From Chitinophaga pinensis (GTDB taxonomy: Bacteria; Bacteroidota; Bacteroidia; Chitinophagales; Chitinophagaceae), in NCBI GenBank assembly GCA_945878115.1, contig CAMDVD010000002.1, positions 107,302 to 171,301 of the forward strand: a DNA stretch of 64,000 nt, written 5' to 3'. Below the pieces are notes generated by a model. That model did no database searches. It saw only the letters and a list, made by a program, of their open reading frames with translations, and had not been told where the DNA came from. Position 1 is the stretch's first letter; each line of letters begins with the position of its first letter. Shown here one piece after another: positions 9,732 to 19,341 of this stretch. The translations under genes were made by a program, and so were the position numbers.

Positions 9732-12700
9732 TTATCTAAGCAACAATACATCTCCTTTTAATAAATAATTTATTTTGGTCGTATTACAGGTATATTTTAT
9801 TTGGTAAAAATAGGTATCCACATCAACATCCATACCTTTGTATTTGCCATTCCAACCATCTTCGATACTCTCTGTTTGGAAAATAATTTCCCCCCATCTA
9901 TTTAAAATAAGGAAACTTTTCAATTCAATACCCATAGCATGCACCAATTTAAACTCATCATTCTTACCATCATCATTTGGTGAAAATGCATTCGGAATAA
10001 AAATATTTTCACAGCATTTGTCCTCTCCAATCGTTACATTAGTATTTGTTGTACAGCCATTGGCATCAGTAGCTTCTAGTGTATAATTACTTGTTTTTAA
10101 ATTGGAAAATGTGCCGATGGTATTTGTGAATCCTAAAGGCTGTAGGGTATAGGTGATAGAGCCTGTGCCACCAGTTGCATTGCTATAGAGTTTACCGCTT
10201 TTTTCATTCCCACAGGTTGTATTTTCAATTTGCACATCTGTAATAAGTAATGGAAGTGGGTTAATAATATTGGCAATACTAGTATCTCTACATCCTCTTG
10301 TATCCATGGCAATAATGATATAATTCCCACTTGCCAAACTGTCAAAAAATCCTGCAGAGGATTGGCGATTATTAGGGCTTAAAAAATAGTTGACAATGGC
10401 AGAACTTCCTGTTGCAGCTACTTGTATTTGCCCGTTATTGTCATTATTACAAAGTAAATCTTTGGTTTGAATAGAAATTATGTTTGGATTTGCTGTTGTG
10501 CCAATTTCAACTGTAGAAGTGCTAGTGCAACCTTTCGCATCTTTAATGGTAATTGTATAAATGGATGCAGTAAGATTTGTAAAATTAGAAGATCCTGAAA
10601 ATCCACCGCCTATAGAGTAAATGATTGATGGCGTTCCTCCGTTTGCAGTAATATTCAAAGAACCATCATTAGATGGATTACAACCAGCATTATTTGGAAT
10701 TACTGAAGTTATAGTTAAAGGGGTAGGTTGCGTTATTGTTGCAGTAACAGTGGTTGTACAGTTATTTGCATCACTTGCGATTACGGTATAATTACCAGCA
10801 ATGAGTCCGGTAAATATGCCAGTTAAATTATTCAAATTTGAAGGAAGTAAAGTGTAATTAATTGTACCAGTTCCACCACTACATTGTATGGAAACGATAC
10901 CATCATTGTTCCCAAAACAGGTGACAAGTGTCAACTGCAAATTTGTATTTGTAATTGGTGTTGGTTGGGTAATACTAAAAATGGTACTTACGGTGCAGCT
11001 GTTTGCATCTGAAGCAGTAGCGGTATAATTTCCAACACCTAAGTTAGAAAAATTACCTGTAGTATTGGTTGAACCACCTGGTTGCAAGGTGTAGCTACCC
11101 GCACCAATGCCATTATTGATTTGCATTGTGGCTTGACCATTTTGCGCGCCATTGCAATTGCTATTTGTAGTTGTGAAGCTAGTCCATATAGGTGCGATTG
11201 GTGCTTGAATAACAGCTGTAGATGAAACGCTACAATTATTCGCATCACTAACGGTTATCGTATAGGTATTTGCATTCAGTCCAGTAAAGGTTGCATTGCT
11301 CTGTGAAGGGCCTCCAATAGAATATGTATAATTTGGGGTGCCTCCTATAGAATTAATGGATAGAGTTCCATTATTACCCGGAACACAACTAGGAATTGTT
11401 GTATTGATAGAAATAATTTGTAATAAACTAGGTTGATTAACTTGTAAAGTGGTTGTATTGGTGCATCCATTTGCGTCGCTAACTGTGATGGTATATAAAC
11501 CTGGTATTAGGTTAGTAAAATTACCCGTAGTATTAGTGCTAGCTCCTGGTAATATTTGATAAGTTAATATTCCTGTACCACCTAAAGCACTAACGTCAAT
11601 GATGCCATCATTTGCGGCATAACAAGTAACATTGTTTGGTGTAGCACTCATCCAACCAATGGCATTCGGTTGCGCGATAGAAACAGTTGTACTAATGCTA
11701 CAGTTTTTGCTATCCACTGCAGTGATTGTATAAATGAATGTATTTAAACCTGAAAAAGTACCAGTCGTATTGTTTGTATTTAATGGAGACAAAGTATATA
11801 CATAACCGCCATTGCCTCCGCTTACGGATGATGTTATTGTACTTGTTGAATTGCCGTTGCAAAGAAGAGGCGTAAAATTCACCGCATTCCAACTAAGCGC
11901 TGCAGGCTCGGTCATACTAAGTGTTGTAGAAATAGTACATCCATTTGCATCGGTCGCGAGTATAGAATAATTGCCAATACTGAGTCCCGAAAAACTTCCT
12001 GACGTATTTGTTATTCCACCGGGCGAAAGCGTATAATTCATGTTTCCTACGCTACTACTAGCATTGACTGTTAACACACCATCGCTACCTCCATGACAAC
12101 TAACAACAGTTGTAGAAGTATTCGTAATTATTGGTTGATTAGGAGCAACAATTTGATGTGTATCTGTAGCTGTACAACCATTCGCATCTGTAACTAATAC
12201 GGTATAAGTTCCTGTTCCTAATGCAAAAAATAAGCTACTGCTTTGATTACCTGTTCCAATGGAATAAGTATAAGCAGGAACACCACCATTGACTAAAATG
12301 CTTAATGTCGCATCATTACCCGGAACGCAAGAAGGAATAGTATTGGTAATATTGATTATTTGTACTTGAGTCGCTTGAGCTACGGTAACCGTAGTAGATA
12401 CACTGCAATTGTTTGCGTCAGTTGCAATGATGGTATACGTATTTGCTGTTAAATTAGTGAAAATGCCACTTGTGTTTGAAGTGCCATTCGGCTGAATCGT
12501 ATAGGTAATAATTCCGGTGCCGCCATTTGCTTGTTGTGAAATGGAGCCATTGTTTCCATTAAAACAAGTTACAGTTGTGGTCACTGGATTTCCTAAGATC
12601 ACTGGGCTATTTGGTTGCGCAACATTTATGGTTGTTGTTGCAGTGCATCCTGTTGCGTCCGATAAGGTAATGGTATAATTTCCAAAACTCAAGTTGTTAA

Positions 12701-14681
12701 ATTGGCCTGTTGTATTGGATTGTCCGCCTGGTGTAATAGTATAAGTGACAATTCCATTTGGTGTTGTTGATCCAACAAGAATACTGCCATTCGCTCCGCC
12801 GAAACAAGAAACAGGGTCGCTGTTTGCAGTTGTGAAGGTTGCGACTAATGATTGTGTAATAGTTATACTTGTATCCGTTGAACAATTATTTGCATCGTTC
12901 GCTGTGATGGTGTAATTACCGGTATTTAAATTGGAAAAAACACCACTAGAATTTACAATAGCACCTGGCATCAAGGTATAATTAATTACAGGAGCACCAC
13001 CATTAACGAGTGCAGTAATTTGTCCAGGACCACCGCAAGGAGCAACTGTAGATGTAACCGAATTCCAAGTTAGGTTGATTGATTGTGTAATTGTTGCAGT
13101 TGTTGTAGTTGAACAACCTATAGCGGAAGTGGTAGTAACAGTATAATTTCCAGCAGCTAAATTGATAAAATTTGCTGTGCTTGAAGTTTGCGTTTGCCCA
13201 CCAGGATTTAATGTATATGTTGGAATGCCGACTGCATTACTTGTGACCAATAATGCACCTGTATTGATGGTACTGCAATTAATATTTGTGGGGGTTATGG
13301 ATACGATAGGTGTTGGAGATATATCAACCAAAATCGAGGAATCTCTATCAGGACAACCTGGATAATGTGCAGTAACAGTATAGGTTGTAGGGGTAACGGG
13401 TGTTGCTGATACTACTGTACCAGAGTTGGGAGTGGTTCCAGCATTCCATGTAAAAGTAAGCAATGAATTAAGTGGAATAGAAGTGGCGGTTAATGTTGCT
13501 GTCGCGCCTACACAAATGCTAGTATCATTACTTACATTGAACATTGGATAGTCAATAATGTAGGTGGTAACCGTGTCTGTAATTGTATTATTACAAATGG
13601 AACCGTAAGCAGTAATCACTATTGTTTCTGTACCTTCAATAAGTGCATCTAAATAAGGTGTGATAGAGAAAGTAACAATGGTATCATTCGCTGGAATCGT
13701 TACGGATATTGGCAATGTGTTACAATCAACTCCCACGGTCGCAGTTCCAGAGTAAGATAACGTAACCGTTTGTGCATATGGTTTTGGGTAAGGTCTTGTA
13801 ATAGAAACAATGGTAGATGAACAACCCTCAATCGCTGAGGGCTGACTTAAAGCACTAATTTTTGCAGCTTCTGAAACGAAACTGTTTGCTTTTAAGAATA
13901 CACCAGAATCCAATGCATGGTCTGTAACATCCGCAATTGCGAATTTCATGTGATAAGTAGAACATGCAGTAACAGGGGCTTTTGCTGTCAATAAAACAGT
14001 CATTCCATCGTATGAAATGTTGGGGCTACTATTATTATTGACATATAATGCATTGTTCGGTGGTGCGCAGGGAGAGGTAATTCCTCCGCAAGGATTACTT
14101 GTAGAGCTATTAATGGTATTAATAGATACAGGGCAATTTGTGCCTGGTATTTTTGCAATATTAGTAGGCACTGCAAATCCTGGCCCTGAAATAAAGAAAG
14201 CGAAAATATCATTAAAATTAGAGCAAGTATAATTTGTATATTCTTCTGACCCAAATCTGTATTGAAACGTAATGGTATCGCCAACGGAAACAAAGTCAAA
14301 TTCTAGTTTACACATATCATGCAGTGCACCAGAAGCCGCGGCGGCTAAATCAGCATCGCCACCATTTGTATTGTTATTTTTATCTGCAAAAGAACTCGCA
14401 GCCGCATTAACCCCTATGGATGCGCCAAGTGTTTTAGCGCTGCCTGAAGTTAGCACTATTCCACTATCAATCAATAAGGTGGTAGCAAGTCCATTATCAA
14501 ATTTGCCGCTAGCCCCATTCGGACAGGTCAATGTAGGGTTGGTATAAACAACGCCATCGCCTACTAAACGACTTACCATTTGATTGGCAGTTTGATTGTT
14601 CACTACAATCAATTGGCAAAAACTATTTTTTGGTAGTGAAGAAACGAACAATAAAAATAATAAGGTATTTAATGATTTCAT
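9732..14681 (-). CDS. SprB-like giant adhesin with T9SS type B sorting domain
   Basis: The 1649-residue protein has a signal peptide (1-22). Next comes a choice-of-anchor L domain (about 28-270, 'DSGIVLTSGSAK', 'FRFGSEEY'-like 'YRFGSEEYTNYTCSNFND'). A Calx-beta-like segment (about 285-378) and an Ig-like segment (about 380-460) follow. Then come 14 tandem SprB repeats of 76-80 residues, each with 'C.G..G', 'YTL.PGG', 'GNYTI' and 'DANGC'. The last 94 residues are a gliding-motility-associated (CHU_C, type B) sorting domain, from 'NIFIPNAFSPNDDGKNDEF' to 'KGDVLLLR'. SprB of Flavobacterium johnsoniae is the moving gliding adhesin. This shorter relative is probably exported by T9SS and held at the cell surface, but a gliding role is inference. 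No T9SS machinery genes are in the window. Confidence 0.93.
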   Translation of the reverse strand: MKSLNTLLFLLFVSSLPKNSFCQLIVVNNQTANQMVSRLVGDGVVYTNPTLTCPNGASGKFDNGLATTLLIDSGIVLTSGSAKTLGASIGVNAAASSFADKNNNTNGGDADLAAAASGALHDMCKLEFDFVSVGDTITFQYRFGSEEYTNYTCSNFNDIFAFFISGPGFAVPTNIAKIPGTNCPVSINTINSSTSNPCGGITSPCAPPNNALYVNNNSSPNISYDGMTVLLTAKAPVTACSTYHMKFAIADVTDHALDSGVFLKANSFVSEAAKISALSQPSAIEGCSSTIVSITRPYPKPYAQTVTLSYSGTATVGVDCNTLPISVTIPANDTIVTFSITPYLDALIEGTETIVITAYGSICNNTITDTVTTYIIDYPMFNVSNDTSICVGATATLTATSIPLNSLLTFTWNAGTTPNSGTVVSATPVTPTTYTVTAHYPGCPDRDSSILVDISPTPIVSITPTNINCSTINTGALLVTSNAVGIPTYTLNPGGQTQTSSTANFINLAAGNYTVTTTSAIGCSTTTTATITQSINLTWNSVTSTVAPCGGPGQITALVNGGAPVINYTLMPGAIVNSSGVFSNLNTGNYTITANDANNCSTDTSITITQSLVATFTTANSDPVSCFGGANGSILVGSTTPNGIVTYTITPGGQSNTTGQFNNLSFGNYTITLSDATGCTATTTINVAQPNSPVILGNPVTTTVTCFNGNNGSISQQANGGTGIITYTIQPNGTSNTSGIFTNLTANTYTIIATDANNCSVSTTVTVAQATQVQIINITNTIPSCVPGNDATLSILVNGGVPAYTYSIGTGNQSSSLFFALGTGTYTVLVTDANGCTATDTHQIVAPNQPIITNTSTTVVSCHGGSDGVLTVNASSSVGNMNYTLSPGGITNTSGSFSGLSIGNYSILATDANGCTISTTLSMTEPAALSWNAVNFTPLLCNGNSTSTITSSVSGGNGGYVYTLSPLNTNNTTGTFSGLNTFIYTITAVDSKNCSISTTVSIAQPNAIGWMSATPNNVTCYAANDGIIDVSALGGTGILTYQILPGASTNTTGNFTNLIPGLYTITVSDANGCTNTTTLQVNQPSLLQIISINTTIPSCVPGNNGTLSINSIGGTPNYTYSIGGPSQSNATFTGLNANTYTITVSDANNCSVSSTAVIQAPIAPIWTSFTTTNSNCNGAQNGQATMQINNGIGAGSYTLQPGGSTNTTGNFSNLGVGNYTATASDANSCTVSTIFSITQPTPITNTNLQLTLVTCFGNNDGIVSIQCSGGTGTINYTLLPSNLNNLTGIFTGLIAGNYTVIASDANNCTTTVTATITQPTPLTITSVIPNNAGCNPSNDGSLNITANGGTPSIIYSIGGGFSGSSNFTNLTASIYTITIKDAKGCTSTSTVEIGTTANPNIISIQTKDLLCNNDNNGQIQVAATGSSAIVNYFLSPNNRQSSAGFFDSLASGNYIIIAMDTRGCRDTSIANIINPLPLLITDVQIENTTCGNEKSGKLYSNATGGTGSITYTLQPLGFTNTIGTFSNLKTSNYTLEATDANGCTTNTNVTIGEDKCCENIFIPNAFSPNDDGKNDEFKLVHAMGIELKSFLILNRWGEIIFQTESIEDGWNGKYKGMDVDVDTYFYQIKYTCNTTKINYLLKGDVLLLR

Positions 14682-14882
14682 TGAAGTAGATGTTTTTTAA
14701 AAAGAAGGATTCAAAGTTAACCTTTTTATTCGTAAAATAGGCGGTCAGAAGGAGAGCCGCAAATAAAAATGAGATAGTATTGACGAATAATATTTTTCCT
14801 GGAATAAGATAGCTCAATAGAAATGGGTAAGGGTTATTAAAATCCTATTTTTCTTCTATATTCGCCACCTAAAATAATAGAC

Positions 14883-15419
14883 ATGGATTTAGGTATTGGC
14901 TCAAGAGTAGAGCATCCCAATTTTGGTAAAGGCGTTATTGTTGATAATGGAACTGAATTTTATAATATTTGGTTTAAAAGTAGTAATGCTGTAAAGAGCA
15001 TTGGCAAACAGTTTGATGGCTTACGTATTTTATCTGCGAGTGATAATTCAGATACTTCTTCTGTGGTTAATATGGCAGATCTAGAATTTATGTTGCACAA
15101 AGTATTCGATGATAGAAGTGAAATAAGTGTGCGAGTTCCTATAGCCTCTAAATGGCAAGGAGGCACTTTGGTGATGAAACCTTTAGAAGAAGGAATGCAA
15201 GGAAAGGAAATTCCTGTAGAAACTTTCTTTCATAAAATAGTGATGGTAAGAGATAGACTTCGTGTATTGGAACAACAAATCAATGCACATAAAATATTGT
15301 CCGATGCTGATAAAGTGGATTTACAACAATACATCACCCGCATTTATGGATCCTTGACCACTTTCAATGTACTTTTCAAGAATGTGGATGATGCATTTAA
15401 GGGAACAGGAAAGGAGTAA
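14883..15419 (+). CDS. conserved hypothetical protein with Tudor/KOW-like N-terminus
   Basis: I do not recognise a characterised family for this 178-residue cytoplasmic protein. Its N-terminus, 'LGIGSRVEHPNFGKGVIVD', matches the pattern G-x-x-V-x-H-x-x-F-G-x-G-x-V. That pattern is found in small Tudor/KOW-like barrels such as the C-terminal domain of UvrD/PcrA helicases, where it binds RNA polymerase. The rest is mostly polar and helical ('FFHKIVMVRDRLRVLEQQIN'). A nucleic-acid or RNA-polymerase contact is therefore conceivable but not shown. Upstream, 'tatattcgcc' at about 14858 is a near-match to the -7 box. Downstream is a repeat-rich spacer. Confidence 0.65.
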   Translation: MDLGIGSRVEHPNFGKGVIVDNGTEFYNIWFKSSNAVKSIGKQFDGLRILSASDNSDTSSVVNMADLEFMLHKVFDDRSEISVRVPIASKWQGGTLVMKPLEEGMQGKEIPVETFFHKIVMVRDRLRVLEQQINAHKILSDADKVDLQQYITRIYGSLTTFNVLFKNVDDAFKGTGKE

Positions 15420-15465
15420 TACCAAATGCATTTTTTTTTGCAAATCGAAATTTATTTGAGAGTTA

Positions 15466-15636
15466 TACTGTAGTGTATTTAAAAAAAAAATTAATGCTAG
15501 AGAAGTATACTGTAGCGTATTTTTTGCAAAAAAATTAATACTACGATGAAATACTGTAGCGTATTTTTTGCAAAAAAAATAATGCTACGATGAAATACTG
15601 TAGTGTATTTTTTGCAAAAAAATTAATGCTACAGTA
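15466..15636 (+). repeat. four tandem AT-rich hairpin repeats, 42-44 bp period
   Basis: Four units start with 'tactgtag' at about 15466, 15508, 15552 and 15596. Each reads ctgtag(c/t)gtatttttt-gc-aaaaaaa-ttaat(g/a)ctac and can fold on itself: TGTAG pairs with CTACA-like ends and the T-run with the A-run. They directly abut copy B of the GCGGCA element. A related hairpin pair lies at 57781-57870, again next to a GCGGCA copy. They are not a CRISPR array because there are no unique spacers. Confidence 0.85.
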
Positions 15637-15637
15637 T

Positions 15638-15769
15638 GGGCGGCAGGCACGTCCTGGCGATGAATGTTAGGATCCGTTTCCGCTCAAAGCATTGGAAACT
15701 GGACTATCCGTTCCAAACTTTTTGCTCCAAAGCGAGCAAAAAGGATTTCCACTACTATCCTTGCCGCAA
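15638..15769 (-). repeat. GCGGCA/TGCCGC dispersed element, copy B (long form)
   Basis: On the minus strand this reads 'attgcggcaaggatagtagt' to '...cctgccgccc'. The left half and the CTTTTTGC-N10-GCAAAAAG hairpin match the other copies. The right half is expanded by about 50 bp ('gtccagtttccaatgctttg' and following), making it 132 bp instead of about 80. The remainder of the spacer to aroC (15770-16017) shows no other element. Confidence 0.8.
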
Positions 15770-16017
15770 TACAAAGCAAATAAAGATTCTTCTTTTCATT
15801 ACATGTTTCGTTTAGTCAGTTTTTTAGTAATACCAAAATTGGAATAATTAATTTCATGAATATTTTCGATCAGTAGATATTCGGTTCTCCAAAATGGAGC
15901 GAAACACACTTTAGTTTTTTAGCAAGCAATTTAGGATTACTTGTTACAAATTGATTTTTAAACAAATTTCTAGTCGTAAACTTGTACTTTAATATAGGAT
16001 TTGCTGTCATTGCATCT

Positions 16018-17097
16018 ATGAATACACTGGGTACACATTTTAAAATAACTTCATTTGGGGAATCGCATGGAAGCCATGTAGGATGTGTCATTGATGGTTG
16101 CCCTGCAGGTTTAGTAATTGATATAGATGCCATTCAACAAGCAGTCGATAAAAGAAAAACAAATCAATCAACCTTCACTTCGGAAAGAAAAGAAAAGGAT
16201 ATCGTTGATATTATATCCGGTGTTTATCAAGGAATCACTTTAGGAAGTCCAATCTGTATTTTAATTCGAAATGAAGATGCTCAGTCGAAAGATTATGAAG
16301 GCTTGAAACATGTATTCAGACCTAGTCATGCCGATTATACCAACCAACAAAAATATGGTATTCGAGATGAACGGGGTGGGGGGCGAAGTTCTATTCGTAT
16401 TACCGCTCCACTAGTAGCTGCAGGCGCAATTGCCAAGCAGCTTGTACAACATTATTCGTCCATGGAGGTTACCGCTTTTGTTCGCAGAATTGGCTCTGTT
16501 GCGTTGTTGGATAATGATTATCATCAATTCGATTTTAATGTCATTGACAAAAATATGGTTCGTTGCCCAGATGAGAATATCGCCATGAAAATGATAGAAC
16601 ATATTGAAGAAACAAAAGCAAGTGGTGATACATTAGGTGGCGTTATAGAATGTATAGTTCGTAACATGATGGTTGGTTTGGGTGAACCTATTTTTGGGAA
16701 GCTACAATCCATGCTTGCGAATGCCATGATGTCCATCAATACAGTAAAGGGATTTGAATTTGGTGATGGCTTTGACAATGCAAACTTAAAAGGTAGTGAA
16801 AGCAATGATGCCTTTACTGTAGAGAATGATTTAATTACAACAACCACCAACCATAGCGGCGGTATACAAGGCGGTATAAGCAATGGTCAAGACATTGTTT
16901 TCAGACTTGCGTTTAAGCCAATATCTAGTATTTCTCAAACACAACATACGGTAGATAGTCAACATGAAAAAATTGAAATTCAGATTCAAGGCCGTCACGA
17001 TACATGCGCTGTACCTCGTGCTGTGCCTATTGTTGAAGCTTATACTTATCTTGTGTTAGCAGATGCTTATTTACTCTCAAAATTGTCCAAAATTTAA
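16018..17097 (+). CDS. aroC: chorismate synthase
   Basis: The start is the ATG of 'MNTLGTHFKITSFGESHG'. The twelve residues upstream in frame are not part of the family, so the protein has 359 residues, the usual length. It converts 5-enolpyruvylshikimate-3-phosphate to chorismate with reduced FMN, the last step of the shikimate pathway. Visible signatures are 'FGESHGSHVGCVIDGCPAG', 'RDERGGGRSSIRITAPLVAAGA' (the 'RGGGRSS' loop) and 'GRHDTCAVPRAVPIVEA'. The stop overlaps the start of the next gene (ATGA at 17096-17099), so the two are translationally coupled. A single shikimate gene is present here, not a cluster. Confidence 0.97.
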   Translation: MNTLGTHFKITSFGESHGSHVGCVIDGCPAGLVIDIDAIQQAVDKRKTNQSTFTSERKEKDIVDIISGVYQGITLGSPICILIRNEDAQSKDYEGLKHVFRPSHADYTNQQKYGIRDERGGGRSSIRITAPLVAAGAIAKQLVQHYSSMEVTAFVRRIGSVALLDNDYHQFDFNVIDKNMVRCPDENIAMKMIEHIEETKASGDTLGGVIECIVRNMMVGLGEPIFGKLQSMLANAMMSINTVKGFEFGDGFDNANLKGSESNDAFTVENDLITTTTNHSGGIQGGISNGQDIVFRLAFKPISSISQTQHTVDSQHEKIEIQIQGRHDTCAVPRAVPIVEAYTYLVLADAYLLSKLSKI

Positions 17098-17687
17098 TGA
17101 AGAAACTTATTTTATGCACGCTTATGCTGCTTCCACTTTTTTGTATGGCACAAAAAAAGAAAAAACTTACTCTAGAAGAACAAGTACGTATTGCCAAAGA
17201 GCAAGAGGCAGCGGCTAAAAAAGGTCAACCTATTTTAATGACACAAAAAAGTGAAAAACCAGATGCGGATATTGGCGCTACATTGGTTCCATTTAATGTG
17301 GTTACATGGGATGAGAAAATGTACTTTGATACTTCCTTGGCAAAAGATCAACCTTTAGTGCTTGTGTTATTTAACCCGAATTGCGGACATTGTCAGACTA
17401 GCGCTAAAGAATTTTATAAACGGATTCCTGAGTTTAAGGATGCGAATATTTTATTTGTAACGGGCGATAAATTGATGGGTGAATTACCAGGTTTTATGAA
17501 AGAAACTGAGTTACTTCCTTTGCCAAAAACATTTGTAATCAGTGCAGATAATTCAGATTTGACAAAATTACTATTTGAGTATAAAAGCATACCTCAAGTC
17601 ATGATTTACAATAAGAACAAAATATTACAAAAGAAATTCTACCAAGATATTAATATAGACAGTGTGCTATATTATTTGAATAGATAA
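17097..17687 (+). CDS. exported thioredoxin-like protein with CGHC motif
   Basis: The 196-residue protein has a signal peptide (about 1-19, ending 'FCMAQ'), then a basic linker ('KKKKLTLEEQ') and a thioredoxin fold. The redox motif is C96-G-H-C99 in 'LFNPNCGHCQTSAKEFY', and the cis-Pro loop is 'KSIPQVMIYN'. It is most like TlpA/ResA-type periplasmic reductases or redoxin-domain proteins of Bacteroidota. The partner is unknown. It overlaps aroC by the ATGA junction. Co-transcription with aroC is probably positional, since no functional link between the two is known. Confidence 0.85.
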   Translation: MKKLILCTLMLLPLFCMAQKKKKLTLEEQVRIAKEQEAAAKKGQPILMTQKSEKPDADIGATLVPFNVVTWDEKMYFDTSLAKDQPLVLVLFNPNCGHCQTSAKEFYKRIPEFKDANILFVTGDKLMGELPGFMKETELLPLPKTFVISADNSDLTKLLFEYKSIPQVMIYNKNKILQKKFYQDINIDSVLYYLNR

Positions 17688-17713
17688 GGCCAAGAATACT
17701 TTGGAACAGAATA

Positions 17714-19261
17714 TTATGCCGTAAAGGATTCTACTCTAGCGCTTAAAAATTTTGTCCACTGTTCAAGTTGCGAATTTTTCAATACGCGTGGAAATTTATT
17801 CATGGCACCAAATTTACCAGTAGCGTGCAAGAAATCGATGAAGGTAGAAGTTGGTAATATTTCAATAAAAATGTGCGGTAAGGCTGCTGTTCGTTCAACA
17901 GCATAATCATCGTTTATTTTACACAGAGTAGCGTCAATATGATGCATTATTACGTCTTTATCTACTTCCAAATCATCAATGCCGATATACCACTTATGTG
18001 CAAATAATCCATTGTGTACAAAACCAGAAACCGTGAATTCTTTGATACTAATATTCATTTGTTTTTGCACTTCATCAATAGCTTTGTTCATATTATCTAT
18101 GCTTAAATGTTCGCCACATAAACTTAAGAATTGCTTGGTACGACCGACAATAACGAACTCGTAATTTTTTACAGAGGTAAATTTTACGACATCGCCTATT
18201 ACATATCGCCAAGCACCTGCACATGTAGAAAGTACGACAGCATATTTATTATTTTCTACAACTTCATGAATTTGATAGGATTCAGCTTCTTGCTTTATTT
18301 CGCCATCTTCTGTAAAATTTTCTTCATTGAATGGCACAAATTCATAAAAGATGCCATTGTTTAATATTAATTTTATTCCACTAGTATTTGGGCGTGCTTG
18401 AAATCCAAATGAGCCCTCTGAAGCCATATAGGTTTCGATATACGTAATGGGATGTCCTAATAAATTTTTAAAGTTTTCTTTGTATGGTTCAAAAGAAACG
18501 CCACCATGAATGTACAAAGCTAAGTTGGGCCAGATGTCATGAATATTGTTGACTTTATGGTATTTAATAATTTCTTCAAAAACAATTTGAACCCAAGCAG
18601 GAACACCACAAACAATACCTACATTCCAAGTTGGTGCTTTACGCACAATCAGTTTTATTCGATCTTCCCAACGTGTTCGTTTTGAGATACTTTGCCCAGG
18701 TTTGTAAAACAAATAAGATAACCATTTTGGCATATTCTTCGCACTGATACCACTCATGTCTCCTTCATAATAATCCCCTCTTTCGAAGAGTGAAGTAGTG
18801 CCGCCTAACATTAAAATTCCTTTATCAAATACACCAGATGGAAGTTTGAAATTTTGCATGCTAAAGAACTGTTTCATGCCAGCACGCTTTACCGATTTAA
18901 TCATGTCGTCAGTAACTGGAATATGCTTACTCGAACTTTCTGAGGTACCGGAACTTAATGCAAAATATTTCACTTTGCCAGGCCAGCACACATTGCTTTC
19001 ACCTTCATGGCAGAACTTCCACCAGCGACCATACATTTGATTGTAATTGTGAAATGGAATATTTTTTTTGAAGGCTGTATACAGTTGATCACTTTTTAAC
19101 AATTCATCAAAATGATAATGTTTACCAAAATGCGTATTTCTAGCTTTAACTAATAATCTAGACAGCACTTGGTGTTGATAACCTCTCGGAGAACCTGTTT
19201 GAATCGTAAATGATTTTCGTATTCTAAGTGATCGATTAATTAAATGTCCAAGAAGTGCCAA
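17714..19261 (-). CDS. GH3 family acyl-acid amido synthetase-like protein
   Basis: The 515-residue protein has the GH3 layout. The nucleotide-binding motif 'YFALSSGTSESSSKHIPVT' is at about 105-125, the middle motif is 'YIETYMASEGSFGFQ', and 'YAVVLSTCAGAWRYVIGDVVKF' is near residue 345. GH3 enzymes of plants adenylate an acid (auxin, jasmonate) and couple it to an amino acid. Bacterial members are widespread in Bacteroidota, with unknown acids as substrates. It is cytoplasmic with no signal peptide. TACATTTG at 19286-19293 on the minus strand is a good -7 promoter box. The gene is monocistronic and converges on the thioredoxin-like gene. Confidence 0.9.
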   Translation of the reverse strand: MALLGHLINRSLRIRKSFTIQTGSPRGYQHQVLSRLLVKARNTHFGKHYHFDELLKSDQLYTAFKKNIPFHNYNQMYGRWWKFCHEGESNVCWPGKVKYFALSSGTSESSSKHIPVTDDMIKSVKRAGMKQFFSMQNFKLPSGVFDKGILMLGGTTSLFERGDYYEGDMSGISAKNMPKWLSYLFYKPGQSISKRTRWEDRIKLIVRKAPTWNVGIVCGVPAWVQIVFEEIIKYHKVNNIHDIWPNLALYIHGGVSFEPYKENFKNLLGHPITYIETYMASEGSFGFQARPNTSGIKLILNNGIFYEFVPFNEENFTEDGEIKQEAESYQIHEVVENNKYAVVLSTCAGAWRYVIGDVVKFTSVKNYEFVIVGRTKQFLSLCGEHLSIDNMNKAIDEVQKQMNISIKEFTVSGFVHNGLFAHKWYIGIDDLEVDKDVIMHHIDATLCKINDDYAVERTAALPHIFIEILPTSTFIDFLHATGKFGAMNKFPRVLKNSQLEQWTKFLSARVESFTA

Positions 19262-19285
19262 TTTTATTAAGAATTTTTAGTGAAG

Positions 19286-19293
19286 CAAATGTA
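19286..19293 (-). promoter_or_regulatory. -7 promoter element (TACATTTG) for the GH3 gene
   Basis: TACATTTG on the minus strand, 24 bp upstream of the GH3 ATG, matches TAnnTTTG. The identical octamer lies before icd and the hscA-like gene. Confidence 0.5.
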
Positions 19294-19341
19294 ATATTTT
19301 AGAATGGAAAGATAAAAGAATTTAAAATCCTTCTACATGAT

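Noticed and set aside
15466..15636. Possible CRISPR array
   Set aside because: The units are contiguous and self-complementary with no unique spacers, and no cas genes are present in the window.
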